Assembly: GCA_016720585.1 (NCBI GenBank)
Contig: JADKKH010000005.1
Span: 186,001 to 250,000, forward strand
Direction: 5' to 3'
DNA: 64,000 bases
Source: Chitinophagaceae bacterium
GTDB taxonomy: Bacteria > Bacteroidota > Bacteroidia > Chitinophagales > Chitinophagaceae
Part shown: positions 43,329-51,321 of the stretch, in pieces
Numbering within the stretch: position 1 is the first letter of the stretch
Layout: each line of letters begins with the position of its first letter
Position numbers and translations under genes: made by a program
The notes under the pieces: model-generated
The model's input: the letters and a program-made list of their open reading frames with translations, nothing else
Database searches by the model: none
What the model was told of the DNA's origin: nothing

Positions 43329-45242
43329 ATGCGAAAAATAATCAGCTCGCTGCTTTTAATCCTGTCCGTATTTGTTGCCGTTGCCCAAAACGAACAGGAC
43401 TCTGCCTGGATACGGGATAACTACACAAAACTGGAACAATACATTCCCATGCGGGATGGTATCAAACTTTTCACAACTATTTATTTACCCAATGATAAGA
43501 GTGAAAAGCATCCGGTCCTGATGGTGCGGACACCGTATTCCTGCTCTCCGTATGGGCCTAATTTTTCTTCCCGACTCTGGGGCGGACACTGGAAATATTA
43601 TGCCCGGGAGAATTATATCATCATTATCCAGGATGTACGTGGGAAATGGATGAGTGAAGGAGCATTTATGGATATACGTCCTTTCAATAAAAATAAAAGC
43701 GGTACAGAAACGGATGAAGCCAGCGATACCTATGATGCCATTGACTGGATCATAAATAATGTTTCCAATAACAATGGGAATGTGGGCATTTTCGGTATTT
43801 CCTACCCGGGATTTTATGCTACCATGGCAGCGGCCAGTAACCATCCGGCTTTAAAAGCAGTAAGTCCGCAGGCACCGGTCACCGATTGGTTTATGGGCGA
43901 TGATTTTCACCACAACGGTGCTTTTTTTCAAATGGATGGGTTTAGTTTCTATTCGGGTTTTGGAAAACCAAGACCAAAACCCACTACTGTTGGCAGCCCG
44001 GGGTTTGAATTTCCGAACAGGGATAATTATAAATTCTATTTGGAAAACACACTTCCCAAACTGATGCAGTTCATGAAAGACAGTGTTCAATTCTGGAAAG
44101 ACCTGTATGCCCATCCAAATTTGGATGACTGGTGGAAAGCAAGAAATGCAAGAACAGCCATGTATAATATTAAACCCGCCATGCTGGTAGTGGGTGGATT
44201 GTTTGATGCAGAAGATTGTTATGGGGCCTGGAATTTGTATAAAGCCATCGAGAAACAAAACCTGCCTACCGGACAGGCAGGTACTTCAACCAATAATAAA
44301 ATAGTGATGGGCCCCTGGTCGCATGGTCAGTGGTCCAGTAATGACGGTACCCAATTAGGTAATATAAAATTTGGCAGCAACACAGCGCTGTGGTACCAGA
44401 ATAATATAGAGCTGCCCTTCTTTAATTATTACCTGAAAGGAAAAGGGAATGACCCAAAAATAGCTGAAGCTACCATTTTCTTTAGTGGCGAAAACCAATG
44501 GAGAAAATTTGACCAATGGCCGCCAAAGGAAACGCAACCAAGAGATATTTACCTGGCACCTGGCGGAGCATTGTCATGGAACCTGCCAACCTATGTTAAA
44601 TCCGGCAGTTACTCTGAATATACCAGCGACCCGGCCCATCCTGTACCCTATACGGAAGATGTCCACTTCAGGCGGACCCGGGAATACATGACCGACGATC
44701 AGCGGTTTGCATCGAGAAGACCGGATGTTTTGACATTTGAAACATTTCCATTAGAAGAAGATCTTACTTTGGCAGGGACTGTGACAGCAAATTTGAAAGT
44801 CAGTATTACCGGAACAGATGCTGATTTTGTAGTAAAAGTGATTGATGTATTTCCGGATAATTTTACCTATCCGGAGTCTTCTATGAACCCTCAGCCAACT
44901 GGCGGAGGCAGGGGGGCTTATCCGATGGGAGGTTACCAGATGCTGGTACGCGGAGAAATTATGCGGGGTAAATTCCGGAACAGTTTTGAAACACCCATAC
45001 CCTTTAAACCCGGAAAGATTGAAACGGTAAAATTTGATTTACCCGATATTGCACATACTTTTAAAAAGGGACACAAGCTGATGATACAGGTACAAAGCAG
45101 CTGGTTTCCGTTAGCTGACAGAAACCCGCAAAAGTTCATGAATATTTATGAAGCCACTGAAAGTGATTTTCAAAAAGCAACGATCCGGGTTTATCATGAT
45201 TCGGCAAACCCTTCAACCATTTTTTTACCGGTAATTAGATAA
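43329..45242 (+). CDS. CocE/NonD family exported hydrolase
   Basis: Encodes 637 residues with a signal peptide (hydrophobic 4-18). The alpha/beta hydrolase domain has RTPYSCSPYG, QDVRGKWMSEG and nucleophile Ser158 in GISYPG; GGLFDAED supplies the acid and MGPWSHGQW the histidine. A C-terminal jelly-roll (X-Pro dipeptidyl-peptidase C-terminal) follows from about 450. The family includes cephalosporin acylases, cocaine esterase and X-Pro peptidases; the substrate here is unknown. A 21-base GC-rich palindrome at 44261-44281 adds LPTGQAG in frame before the MGPWSHG motif. The hexosaminidase gene starts 11 bases after the stop. Confidence 0.92.
   Translation: MRKIISSLLLILSVFVAVAQNEQDSAWIRDNYTKLEQYIPMRDGIKLFTTIYLPNDKSEKHPVLMVRTPYSCSPYGPNFSSRLWGGHWKYYARENYIIIIQDVRGKWMSEGAFMDIRPFNKNKSGTETDEASDTYDAIDWIINNVSNNNGNVGIFGISYPGFYATMAAASNHPALKAVSPQAPVTDWFMGDDFHHNGAFFQMDGFSFYSGFGKPRPKPTTVGSPGFEFPNRDNYKFYLENTLPKLMQFMKDSVQFWKDLYAHPNLDDWWKARNARTAMYNIKPAMLVVGGLFDAEDCYGAWNLYKAIEKQNLPTGQAGTSTNNKIVMGPWSHGQWSSNDGTQLGNIKFGSNTALWYQNNIELPFFNYYLKGKGNDPKIAEATIFFSGENQWRKFDQWPPKETQPRDIYLAPGGALSWNLPTYVKSGSYSEYTSDPAHPVPYTEDVHFRRTREYMTDDQRFASRRPDVLTFETFPLEEDLTLAGTVTANLKVSITGTDADFVVKVIDVFPDNFTYPESSMNPQPTGGGRGAYPMGGYQMLVRGEIMRGKFRNSFETPIPFKPGKIETVKFDLPDIAHTFKKGHKLMIQVQSSWFPLADRNPQKFMNIYEATESDFQKATIRVYHDSANPSTIFLPVIR
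44261..44281. repeat. Palindromic mini-insertion inside the CocE gene
   Basis: CCTGCCT and AGGCAGG arms flank ACCGGAC. It is translated as part of NLPTGQAGT between EKQ and STNNKIVMG, at a place where related enzymes usually have a short turn. I take it as an inserted palindromic element kept in frame. Confidence 0.55.
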
Positions 45243-45253
45243 AATTATTTTTT

Positions 45254-47554
45254 ATGAGATTAACGATTTGTTTATTAATGCTGTTGTCAACAATAGTTGC
45301 CAGGACGCAACAGGTACAGATTATTCCGCAACCCGTATCACTGAAACAACCGAAAATTGCCGCAAGTTTCAGCATTTCGCCTTCCACCGAAATTGTTCTG
45401 GAAGGAAGTTATATGGACAATTCCATTTCCTTTTTTAATGACTACCTCCAGCGGTTTTATTTTTTTAAACTACCCGTGGTAAAAAAATCAACCAGCAATA
45501 ATGTTATCCGTTTGAATTTTGAAAGACTGGATCATGAAATAGCAGGTGCGTATCACATGGTAGTAGATAGTAAAGGAGTTTATATTGCCGGGGATAATGA
45601 AGCCGGTGTATTCTATGGTATCCAGACATTAATTCAGTTGCTCCCGATACCGGATGCCAAGGTAAATACCCGCCCAAAAAAATTGACTATTCCCTATGTA
45701 TCTGTAGAAGATGCTCCGCGTTTTGCTTACCGGGGTCTGCACCTGGATGTCAGCAGGCATTTTTTCCCGGTCAGCTTTATCAAAACTTATATCGATTACA
45801 TCGCATTGCATAAAATGAATTATTTCCACTGGCATCTGACAGACGACCAGGGCTGGCGTATTGAAATAAAAAAATATCCGAGATTAACATCAGTTGGCGG
45901 TTGGAGAGATGGCACTATCATTGGCCGTTATCCCGGCACCGGAAATGACAATATTCATTACGGAGGATTTTACACACAGGAAGAAATAAAAGAAGTGGTG
46001 GCCTATGCTTCTAAAAGATACATTACGGTTATTCCTGAAATTGAGATGCCGGGTCACAGCATGGCGGCACTGGCTGCTTATCCGCAATTAGGCACCACCC
46101 CGGACAGTGTTTATAAAGTATCGCAAACCTGGGGAATCAATGACGTATTTAATAATGTATTGAATCCATCGGAATACACTTTTAATTTTTTGCAGGATGT
46201 GCTGGATGAAGTGATGAACCTGTTCCCTGCGCCTTATATACATATTGGTGGGGATGAATGCAGCAAAAGGTGGTGGCATGAAAGTCCTTTCTGCCAGCAA
46301 CTGATGAAAGAAAAAGGCATTAAAGATGAACATGCCCTCCAGAGTTATTTTATACAGCGTATTGAAAAATATGTCAATAGCAAAAGCAAAAAAATTATTG
46401 GCTGGGATGAAATATTAGAAGGTGGCCTGGCTCCTAACGCTACCGTGATGAGTTGGCGGGGTGAACAGGGAGGAATTGATGCAGCCAAACAGAATCATGC
46501 TGTGATAATGACACCAGGCAACCCGGTTTATTTTGATCATACACAAAGTGATAATGAAGACAGTGTTACTATTGGGGGATACAATCCCATTGAAAAAGTA
46601 TATGCGTATGAACCCATCCCCAAAGAACTGAATGAAGAGCAGGCAAAATATGTCTTAGGTGCCCAGGCGAATATGTGGACTGAATACATGGGTAACATCC
46701 GAAAAGTGGAATACATGCTTTTCCCCCGCCTCGGTGCACTGAGTGAAGTGTTGTGGAGTCCTAAAGAAAAAAAGAATTGGCAGGATTTTCAAAATAGATT
46801 GCAGCAACAGTTTAGCCGTTATGATCTGTGGAAGGTGAATTACAGCAAAGCCTATTTTGATTTAAAGGCAAAAGTTTTACCTGCCGATGATAATTCGGGT
46901 GTACAATGGAACCTGGAAAGTAAAATTAAAAATTCGCAGATCCGGTATATGAATGAGATATCCCCTTTGTTAGACTATTCAAAACCCGTTGTTGTTAAAA
47001 AGTCAAACAATTATTCTGCAACGCTCTATTCTAAAAGCAACCAGCCGTTGAGTACTATTTCTCAGAAATTTTTATTTAACAAAGCCACTGGCAAAAAGAT
47101 TACGTTAACCTTCCCGGCCTCAGATAAATATCCCGGCGACGGGGCTTTTACCCTGGTAAACGGCGTGCAGAATGAAAAAGGCTTTGCCCGGAGTAAAGAA
47201 TTTATTGGTTTTAGTGGTGCTGATTGTGAAGCCCTGATTGATTTAGGCAGTTCCCAATCCATAAGTATGGTAGTGGTAAATTTATTAAGACGTAATTCAA
47301 GCTGGATATGGCGGCCACAAACTGCCGAAGTGTTTGGTTCCGGAGATGGACAAAATTGGCATTCATTAAAACTGACTGATGATTTTGAAGAACGGAAAGA
47401 TGGTACGGGTAAAGGAAAAATGACCCTGTCTTTTCCGGCTACTGTTACACGCTATATCAAAGTGCTGGTGACAAATTGGGGTACCATTCCGGAAGGAAGC
47501 CCCGGAGCTGGCAATAAAGCCTGGTTGTTTGTAGATGAGATTGAAGTGAATTGA
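45254..47554 (+). CDS. Beta-N-acetylhexosaminidase, GH20
   Basis: Encodes 766 residues with a signal peptide. An N-terminal GH20b domain (about 20-140) is followed by the catalytic barrel: HWHLTDDQGWRIEIKKYP near 193 and HIGGDEC with the catalytic Asp334-Glu335 pair, then GWDEI and the late Trp-rich segment. The last 130 residues form a discoidin-like (F5/8 type C) sugar-binding domain. The enzyme removes terminal N-acetylglucosamine or N-acetylgalactosamine. With CocE upstream (11 bases) and NagB-PIG-L downstream, it supplies amino sugars for catabolism. Confidence 0.95.
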   Translation: MRLTICLLMLLSTIVARTQQVQIIPQPVSLKQPKIAASFSISPSTEIVLEGSYMDNSISFFNDYLQRFYFFKLPVVKKSTSNNVIRLNFERLDHEIAGAYHMVVDSKGVYIAGDNEAGVFYGIQTLIQLLPIPDAKVNTRPKKLTIPYVSVEDAPRFAYRGLHLDVSRHFFPVSFIKTYIDYIALHKMNYFHWHLTDDQGWRIEIKKYPRLTSVGGWRDGTIIGRYPGTGNDNIHYGGFYTQEEIKEVVAYASKRYITVIPEIEMPGHSMAALAAYPQLGTTPDSVYKVSQTWGINDVFNNVLNPSEYTFNFLQDVLDEVMNLFPAPYIHIGGDECSKRWWHESPFCQQLMKEKGIKDEHALQSYFIQRIEKYVNSKSKKIIGWDEILEGGLAPNATVMSWRGEQGGIDAAKQNHAVIMTPGNPVYFDHTQSDNEDSVTIGGYNPIEKVYAYEPIPKELNEEQAKYVLGAQANMWTEYMGNIRKVEYMLFPRLGALSEVLWSPKEKKNWQDFQNRLQQQFSRYDLWKVNYSKAYFDLKAKVLPADDNSGVQWNLESKIKNSQIRYMNEISPLLDYSKPVVVKKSNNYSATLYSKSNQPLSTISQKFLFNKATGKKITLTFPASDKYPGDGAFTLVNGVQNEKGFARSKEFIGFSGADCEALIDLGSSQSISMVVVNLLRRNSSWIWRPQTAEVFGSGDGQNWHSLKLTDDFEERKDGTGKGKMTLSFPATVTRYIKVLVTNWGTIPEGSPGAGNKAWLFVDEIEVN

Positions 47555-47689
47555 CTTCACGCATAGGCGCAAAGTTGAATTCAGAAGTTCTCGAATCTTA
47601 AGCTTCTTTGAGAGAAATGAGCGCTAACCCGCAAAAAACAGCAGAAACCTTCATCTCAAATTTTTATCTTTACAATTCAAACAAACTCA

Positions 47690-49618
47690 ATGGTGAAGCA
47701 AACTTCCCAGATTGACCTTTCCGACAGTTTTGAAAAAATACCCGTAAAGATTTTTCCGGATCAGAAAGACGGATCTGTTTTTGTAGCACAACAGATCGCA
47801 TATTCCATCCGTGAAAAGCAAAAAACAAAGGAAAAATTTGTTCTGGGTTTAGCCACCGGGTCCACTCCCCGATCCTTATATACCGAACTCGTGCGGATGC
47901 ACCGGGAAGAAAAATTGAGTTTTAAGAATGTGATCACATTCAACCTGGATGAATATTACCCGGTTAACAATAATGCCTTACAGAGTTATAACCGGTTTAT
48001 GAAAAGTATGTTGTTTGACCATATTGACATTAACCCTAAAAATATTCATATCCCGAATGGTGAAATAAGAAAAGAAAATATAAAAGAATATTGCCGTCAC
48101 TATGAAAAAATGATTGCCGATGCCGGTGGTATTGATTTGCAAATCCTGGGAATTGGAAATAACGGGCATATTGGTTTTAACGAACCGGGTTCCGGTTTGC
48201 ATTCGAAAACAAGATTGACGACACTTGACAACTCAACACGTATCGCCAATTCATTTGAGTTTGCCAATATTTCAGAAGTACCGCGGCTCGCCATAACGAT
48301 GGGCATCAGTAACATTAACGACGCAAAAAAAATAATACTGATGGCCTGGGGAAGTTCCAAAGCCCCGGTAATAAAAAAAGCCGTAGAAGATGAAGTCACC
48401 GAACGTGTGCCCGCTTCCTTGTTACAAGATCATGAGGATGTCATTTTTATTATTGATGAAAATGCCGCAGCTGAATTAACAAGGAATAAATCTCCCTGGC
48501 TCACCGGTGATTGTGACTGGACACCCAGGATGATCAAAAAAGCGGTAGTGAACATGGCTTTAAAATTAAAAAAACCAGTTCTCAGTTTAACCAACACTGA
48601 TTACAATGAATATGGTCTCAGTGACCTGCTGGTAGAAAAAGGCGATGCCTATGAAATAAATCTGCAGGTATATTATATGCTAAGGGATTCTATTACAGGC
48701 TGGCCGGGTGGAAAACCCAATTCAGTAATACCGGGGCATCCCGAACGATCAGCGCCTTATCCAAAAAGGGTCCTTATTTTTTCCCCCCACCCGGATGATG
48801 ATATCATCAGTATGGGAGGAACCTTCCAACGTCTGTTTGACCAGGGACATGACGTACATATCGGTTACCAGACAAGCGGAAATATTGCCGTGACGGATGA
48901 ATTTGTAACAAGGTTCCTTGATTTTGCAGTAGGTTTTGAGGAAATAGCCGGTATTGATACCAGCAAGTCAGGTAAAATATTAACGAATGCAAGAAGATTT
49001 TTAGCCCGGAAAAAATCAAACCAGGTCGATACACCTACCATTCGTTCTATCAAAGGACTTATTCGCCGGGGTGAAGCAAAGGCCACTTGTCATTATGTAG
49101 GCATACCAGATGATAATATTCATTTTCAGAATCTTCCTTTTTATGAAACCGGGACCATCGAGAAAAAACCCATGAGTGAAAAGGATATTAAACTAACGAT
49201 CGAATTACTGCGCCAGGTAAAACCACAACAGATATTTTGTGCGGGGGATTTTGCAGACCCGCATGGTACCCATATTATTTGCTTCCATGTTGTGCTGGAA
49301 GCATTAAAAAGAATTAAATCTGCTGGCGACGACTGGATAAAGGATTGCTGGTTCTGGCTCTACAAAGGGGCCTGGCAGGAATGGAATATTGAAGAAATAG
49401 AAATGGCTATTCCTATGAGCCCTGACCAGGTCATGAAAAAACGTTTCGGAATATTCATTCACCAGTCACAAAAAGATATGGTTCCTTTCCAGGGAAGTGA
49501 TTCAAGAGAATTCTGGCAACGGGCAGAAGAGCGAAATGCATCCACAGCGAATCTTTATGCCGACCTGGGATTAACGCATTATGCGGCTATGGAAGCATTT
49601 GTCCGCTGGCATTTTTAA
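47690..49618 (+). CDS. nagB: Glucosamine-6-phosphate deaminase fused to a PIG-L family deacetylase
   Basis: Encodes 642 residues. Residues 1-265 are NagB: GLATGSTP at 53-60, FNLDEYYP with Asp87-Glu88, GIGNNGHIGFNEPG with His160 and Glu165. It converts glucosamine 6-phosphate to fructose 6-phosphate and ammonia. After a linker (270-350), a PIG-L/LmbE domain begins with FSPHPDDD at His367-Asp371, the zinc motif of N-acetylglucosamine deacetylases. The fusion, known in Bacteroidota, could deacetylate N-acetylglucosamine 6-phosphate or a related compound before deamination. Cytosolic. No separate nagA is in the window, which fits this idea. Confidence 0.92.
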   Translation: MVKQTSQIDLSDSFEKIPVKIFPDQKDGSVFVAQQIAYSIREKQKTKEKFVLGLATGSTPRSLYTELVRMHREEKLSFKNVITFNLDEYYPVNNNALQSYNRFMKSMLFDHIDINPKNIHIPNGEIRKENIKEYCRHYEKMIADAGGIDLQILGIGNNGHIGFNEPGSGLHSKTRLTTLDNSTRIANSFEFANISEVPRLAITMGISNINDAKKIILMAWGSSKAPVIKKAVEDEVTERVPASLLQDHEDVIFIIDENAAAELTRNKSPWLTGDCDWTPRMIKKAVVNMALKLKKPVLSLTNTDYNEYGLSDLLVEKGDAYEINLQVYYMLRDSITGWPGGKPNSVIPGHPERSAPYPKRVLIFSPHPDDDIISMGGTFQRLFDQGHDVHIGYQTSGNIAVTDEFVTRFLDFAVGFEEIAGIDTSKSGKILTNARRFLARKKSNQVDTPTIRSIKGLIRRGEAKATCHYVGIPDDNIHFQNLPFYETGTIEKKPMSEKDIKLTIELLRQVKPQQIFCAGDFADPHGTHIICFHVVLEALKRIKSAGDDWIKDCWFWLYKGAWQEWNIEEIEMAIPMSPDQVMKKRFGIFIHQSQKDMVPFQGSDSREFWQRAEERNASTANLYADLGLTHYAAMEAFVRWHF

Positions 49619-49666
49619 CAGGATTATTTTCCGATTTCTCCTTATTTTTATAAATAAAAAACAACT

Positions 49667-50419
49667 ATGGCAATATTTAAATCAAGTAACCCCACCCTGC
49701 AGGAAAAAACATACCAGGGAACTATTCTTGAAGGAATCAGTACGGGTGAAGAAATGACCGTAAAAGGCACGATGAATAAATTCGGTGTGCTAATGATGCT
49801 GATGATCGGTTCTACGCTTTTTGCCTGGAGCCAGTTTTATAAAGGCAGTGATCCTATGCCCTTAATGCTAACCGGGGTATTTGGCGGATTGGGACTGGCC
49901 CTGGTAATGATGTTTAAAAAACAATGGGCTGCTTACCTCGCACCCGGCTATGCCATACTGGAAGGATTGTTTGTTGGATCTATTTCCGCTATGTATAATG
50001 ATGCTTACCCGGGTCTGCCTACACAGGCAGTAGCCTTAACCTTATTGGTTACGCTGGTGATGTATCTTCTTTACAGGTATCGTATCATCAAGGTTACACA
50101 AAAATTACGCATGGTGGTGGTTGTGGCCACTTCGGTGCTGGCCGTCTTTTACCTGATTCAGTGGATTACTTATTTAGCGATGGGTTCACCGATTGGCGGA
50201 TTTACGAATGCTGCTACACCATTGGGTATAGGATTTTCTATATTGGTTGTTGGCCTGGCTGCCTTTAACCTGCTCCTGAATTTTGATACCATTGAAAAGG
50301 GTGTGGAAATGAGAGCGGCCAAATACATGGAATGGTACAGTGCTTTTGGTTTGTTGGTAACGATTGTCTGGTTGTACCTGGAAATACTCCGTTTATTATC
50401 CAAGTTTCAAAGAAATTGA
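49667..50419 (+). CDS. Bax inhibitor-1/YccA family membrane protein
   Basis: Encodes 250 residues with about seven transmembrane helices after a 35-residue hydrophilic N-terminus (FKSSNPTLQEKTYQG). The pattern fits the bacterial branch of Bax inhibitor-1 (YccA, COG4760): GYAILEGLFVGSIS, LGIGFSILVVGLAAFNLLLNFDTIEKG and the final WYSAFGLLVTIVWLYLEILRLL. Some homologues conduct calcium or modulate FtsH; here the role is unknown. It lies 48 bases after the nagB fusion and ends at a strong terminator. Confidence 0.9.
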   Translation: MAIFKSSNPTLQEKTYQGTILEGISTGEEMTVKGTMNKFGVLMMLMIGSTLFAWSQFYKGSDPMPLMLTGVFGGLGLALVMMFKKQWAAYLAPGYAILEGLFVGSISAMYNDAYPGLPTQAVALTLLVTLVMYLLYRYRIIKVTQKLRMVVVVATSVLAVFYLIQWITYLAMGSPIGGFTNAATPLGIGFSILVVGLAAFNLLLNFDTIEKGVEMRAAKYMEWYSAFGLLVTIVWLYLEILRLLSKFQRN

Positions 50420-50436
50420 TGAAAATTAATTTATAG

Positions 50437-50469
50437 AAAAAGCCTCTCAACGTTGAGAGGCTTTTTTTT
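50437..50469. terminator. Strong terminator after the Bax inhibitor gene
   Basis: GCCTCTCAACGTTGAGAGGC is a perfect palindrome extended by A5 and T8 on its two sides, so it can end transcription in both directions. Confidence 0.93.
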
Positions 50470-50514
50470 ATAGTTACCCCGGAAAAAAAAAGATAGAATG
50501 TCTGGGTGATTTTC

Positions 50515-50556
50515 AAAAAAGTAAACCCTCACCAAATAAAATGCTGGTAAGGGTTT
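50515..50556 (-). terminator. Terminator of tRNA-Arg
   Basis: On the minus strand AAACCCTTACC pairs with GGTGAGGGTTT (one G-U pair), then AC and six T. It starts 12 bases after the 3' end of the tRNA gene. Confidence 0.85.
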
Positions 50557-50568
50557 TTGATTTTTTTG

Positions 50569-50642
50569 TGACCCCGCCAGGATTCAAACCTGGAACCTTT
50601 TGATCCGTAGTCAAATACTCTATTCAGTTGAGCTACGGGGCC
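50569..50642 (-). tRNA. tRNA-Arg (anticodon ACG)
   Basis: The 74-base minus-strand sequence folds into a complete cloverleaf. Acceptor GGCCCCG pairs with CGGGGTC (one G-U), D-stem GCTC/GAGT, anticodon stem TTTGA/TCAAA with loop CTACGGA giving anticodon ACG, T-stem CCAGG/CCTGG with loop TTTGAAT, discriminator A. CCA is not encoded. The first adenosine is likely deaminated to inosine to read CGU, CGC and CGA. Its 5' end adjoins a tandem array that contains copies of its own first 27 bases, interrupted by a palindrome. Confidence 0.96.
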
Positions 50643-51260
50643 ATTTTTTTACATTTATTTCATTTCCGATTTCTAACCACTATCCGCAACAACACAGCCG
50701 GTTTACTCTATTCTCCCGATAGCTATCGGGATGAGCTACGGGGCCATTTTTTTACATTTATTTCATTTCCGATTTCTAACCACTATCCGCAACAACACAG
50801 CCGGTTTACTCTATTCTCCCGATAGCTATCGGGATGAGCTACGGGGCCATTTTTTTACATTTATTTCATTTCCGATTTCTAACCACTATCCGCAACAACA
50901 CAGCCGGTTTACTCTATTCTCCCGATAGCTATCGGGATGAGCTACGGGGCCATTTTTTACATTTATTTCATTTCCGATTTCTAACCACTATCCGCAACAA
51001 CACAGCCGGTTTACTCTATTCTCCCGATAGCTATCGGGATGAGCTACGGGGCCATTTTTTTACATTTATTTCAATTCCGATTTCTAACCACTATCCGCAA
51101 CAACACAGCCGGTTTACTCTATTCTCCCGATAGCTATCGGGATGAGCTACGGGGCCATTTTTTTACATTTATTTCATTTCCGATTTCTAACCACTATCCG
51201 CAACAACACAGCCGGTTTACTCTATTCTCCCGATAGCTATCGGGATGAGCTAAGGGGGCC
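50643..51260. repeat. Six tandem ~103-bp repeats derived from the tRNA-Arg 5' end
   Basis: Repeat junctions (GAGCTACGGGGCC) begin at 50733, 50836, 50939, 51041, 51144 and, diverged, 51247; the true tRNA copy begins at 50630. Spacing is 103 bases, one 102. Each unit has a 60-base AT-rich spacer, then TACTCTATTC, the perfect palindrome TCCCGATAGCTATCGGGA, and TGAGCTACGGGGCC. In the true tRNA the palindrome is replaced by three bases (AGT). Units differ only by one missing T (50939 unit) and one T-to-A change (51041 unit), so the array is recent. Short ORFs within it are artefacts of repetition. Confidence 0.95.
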
Positions 51261-51321
51261 ATCCGAATATATCGGGCGGCAAATATATGCCAAAATCATC
51301 AATAAGAAACTCCGGAATGGG

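Noticed and set aside
50002..50030. CTGCCTACACAGGCAG in the Bax inhibitor gene, similar to the CocE palindrome
   Set aside because: It encodes LPTQA in a loop that fits the family without any insertion, so chance is likelier.
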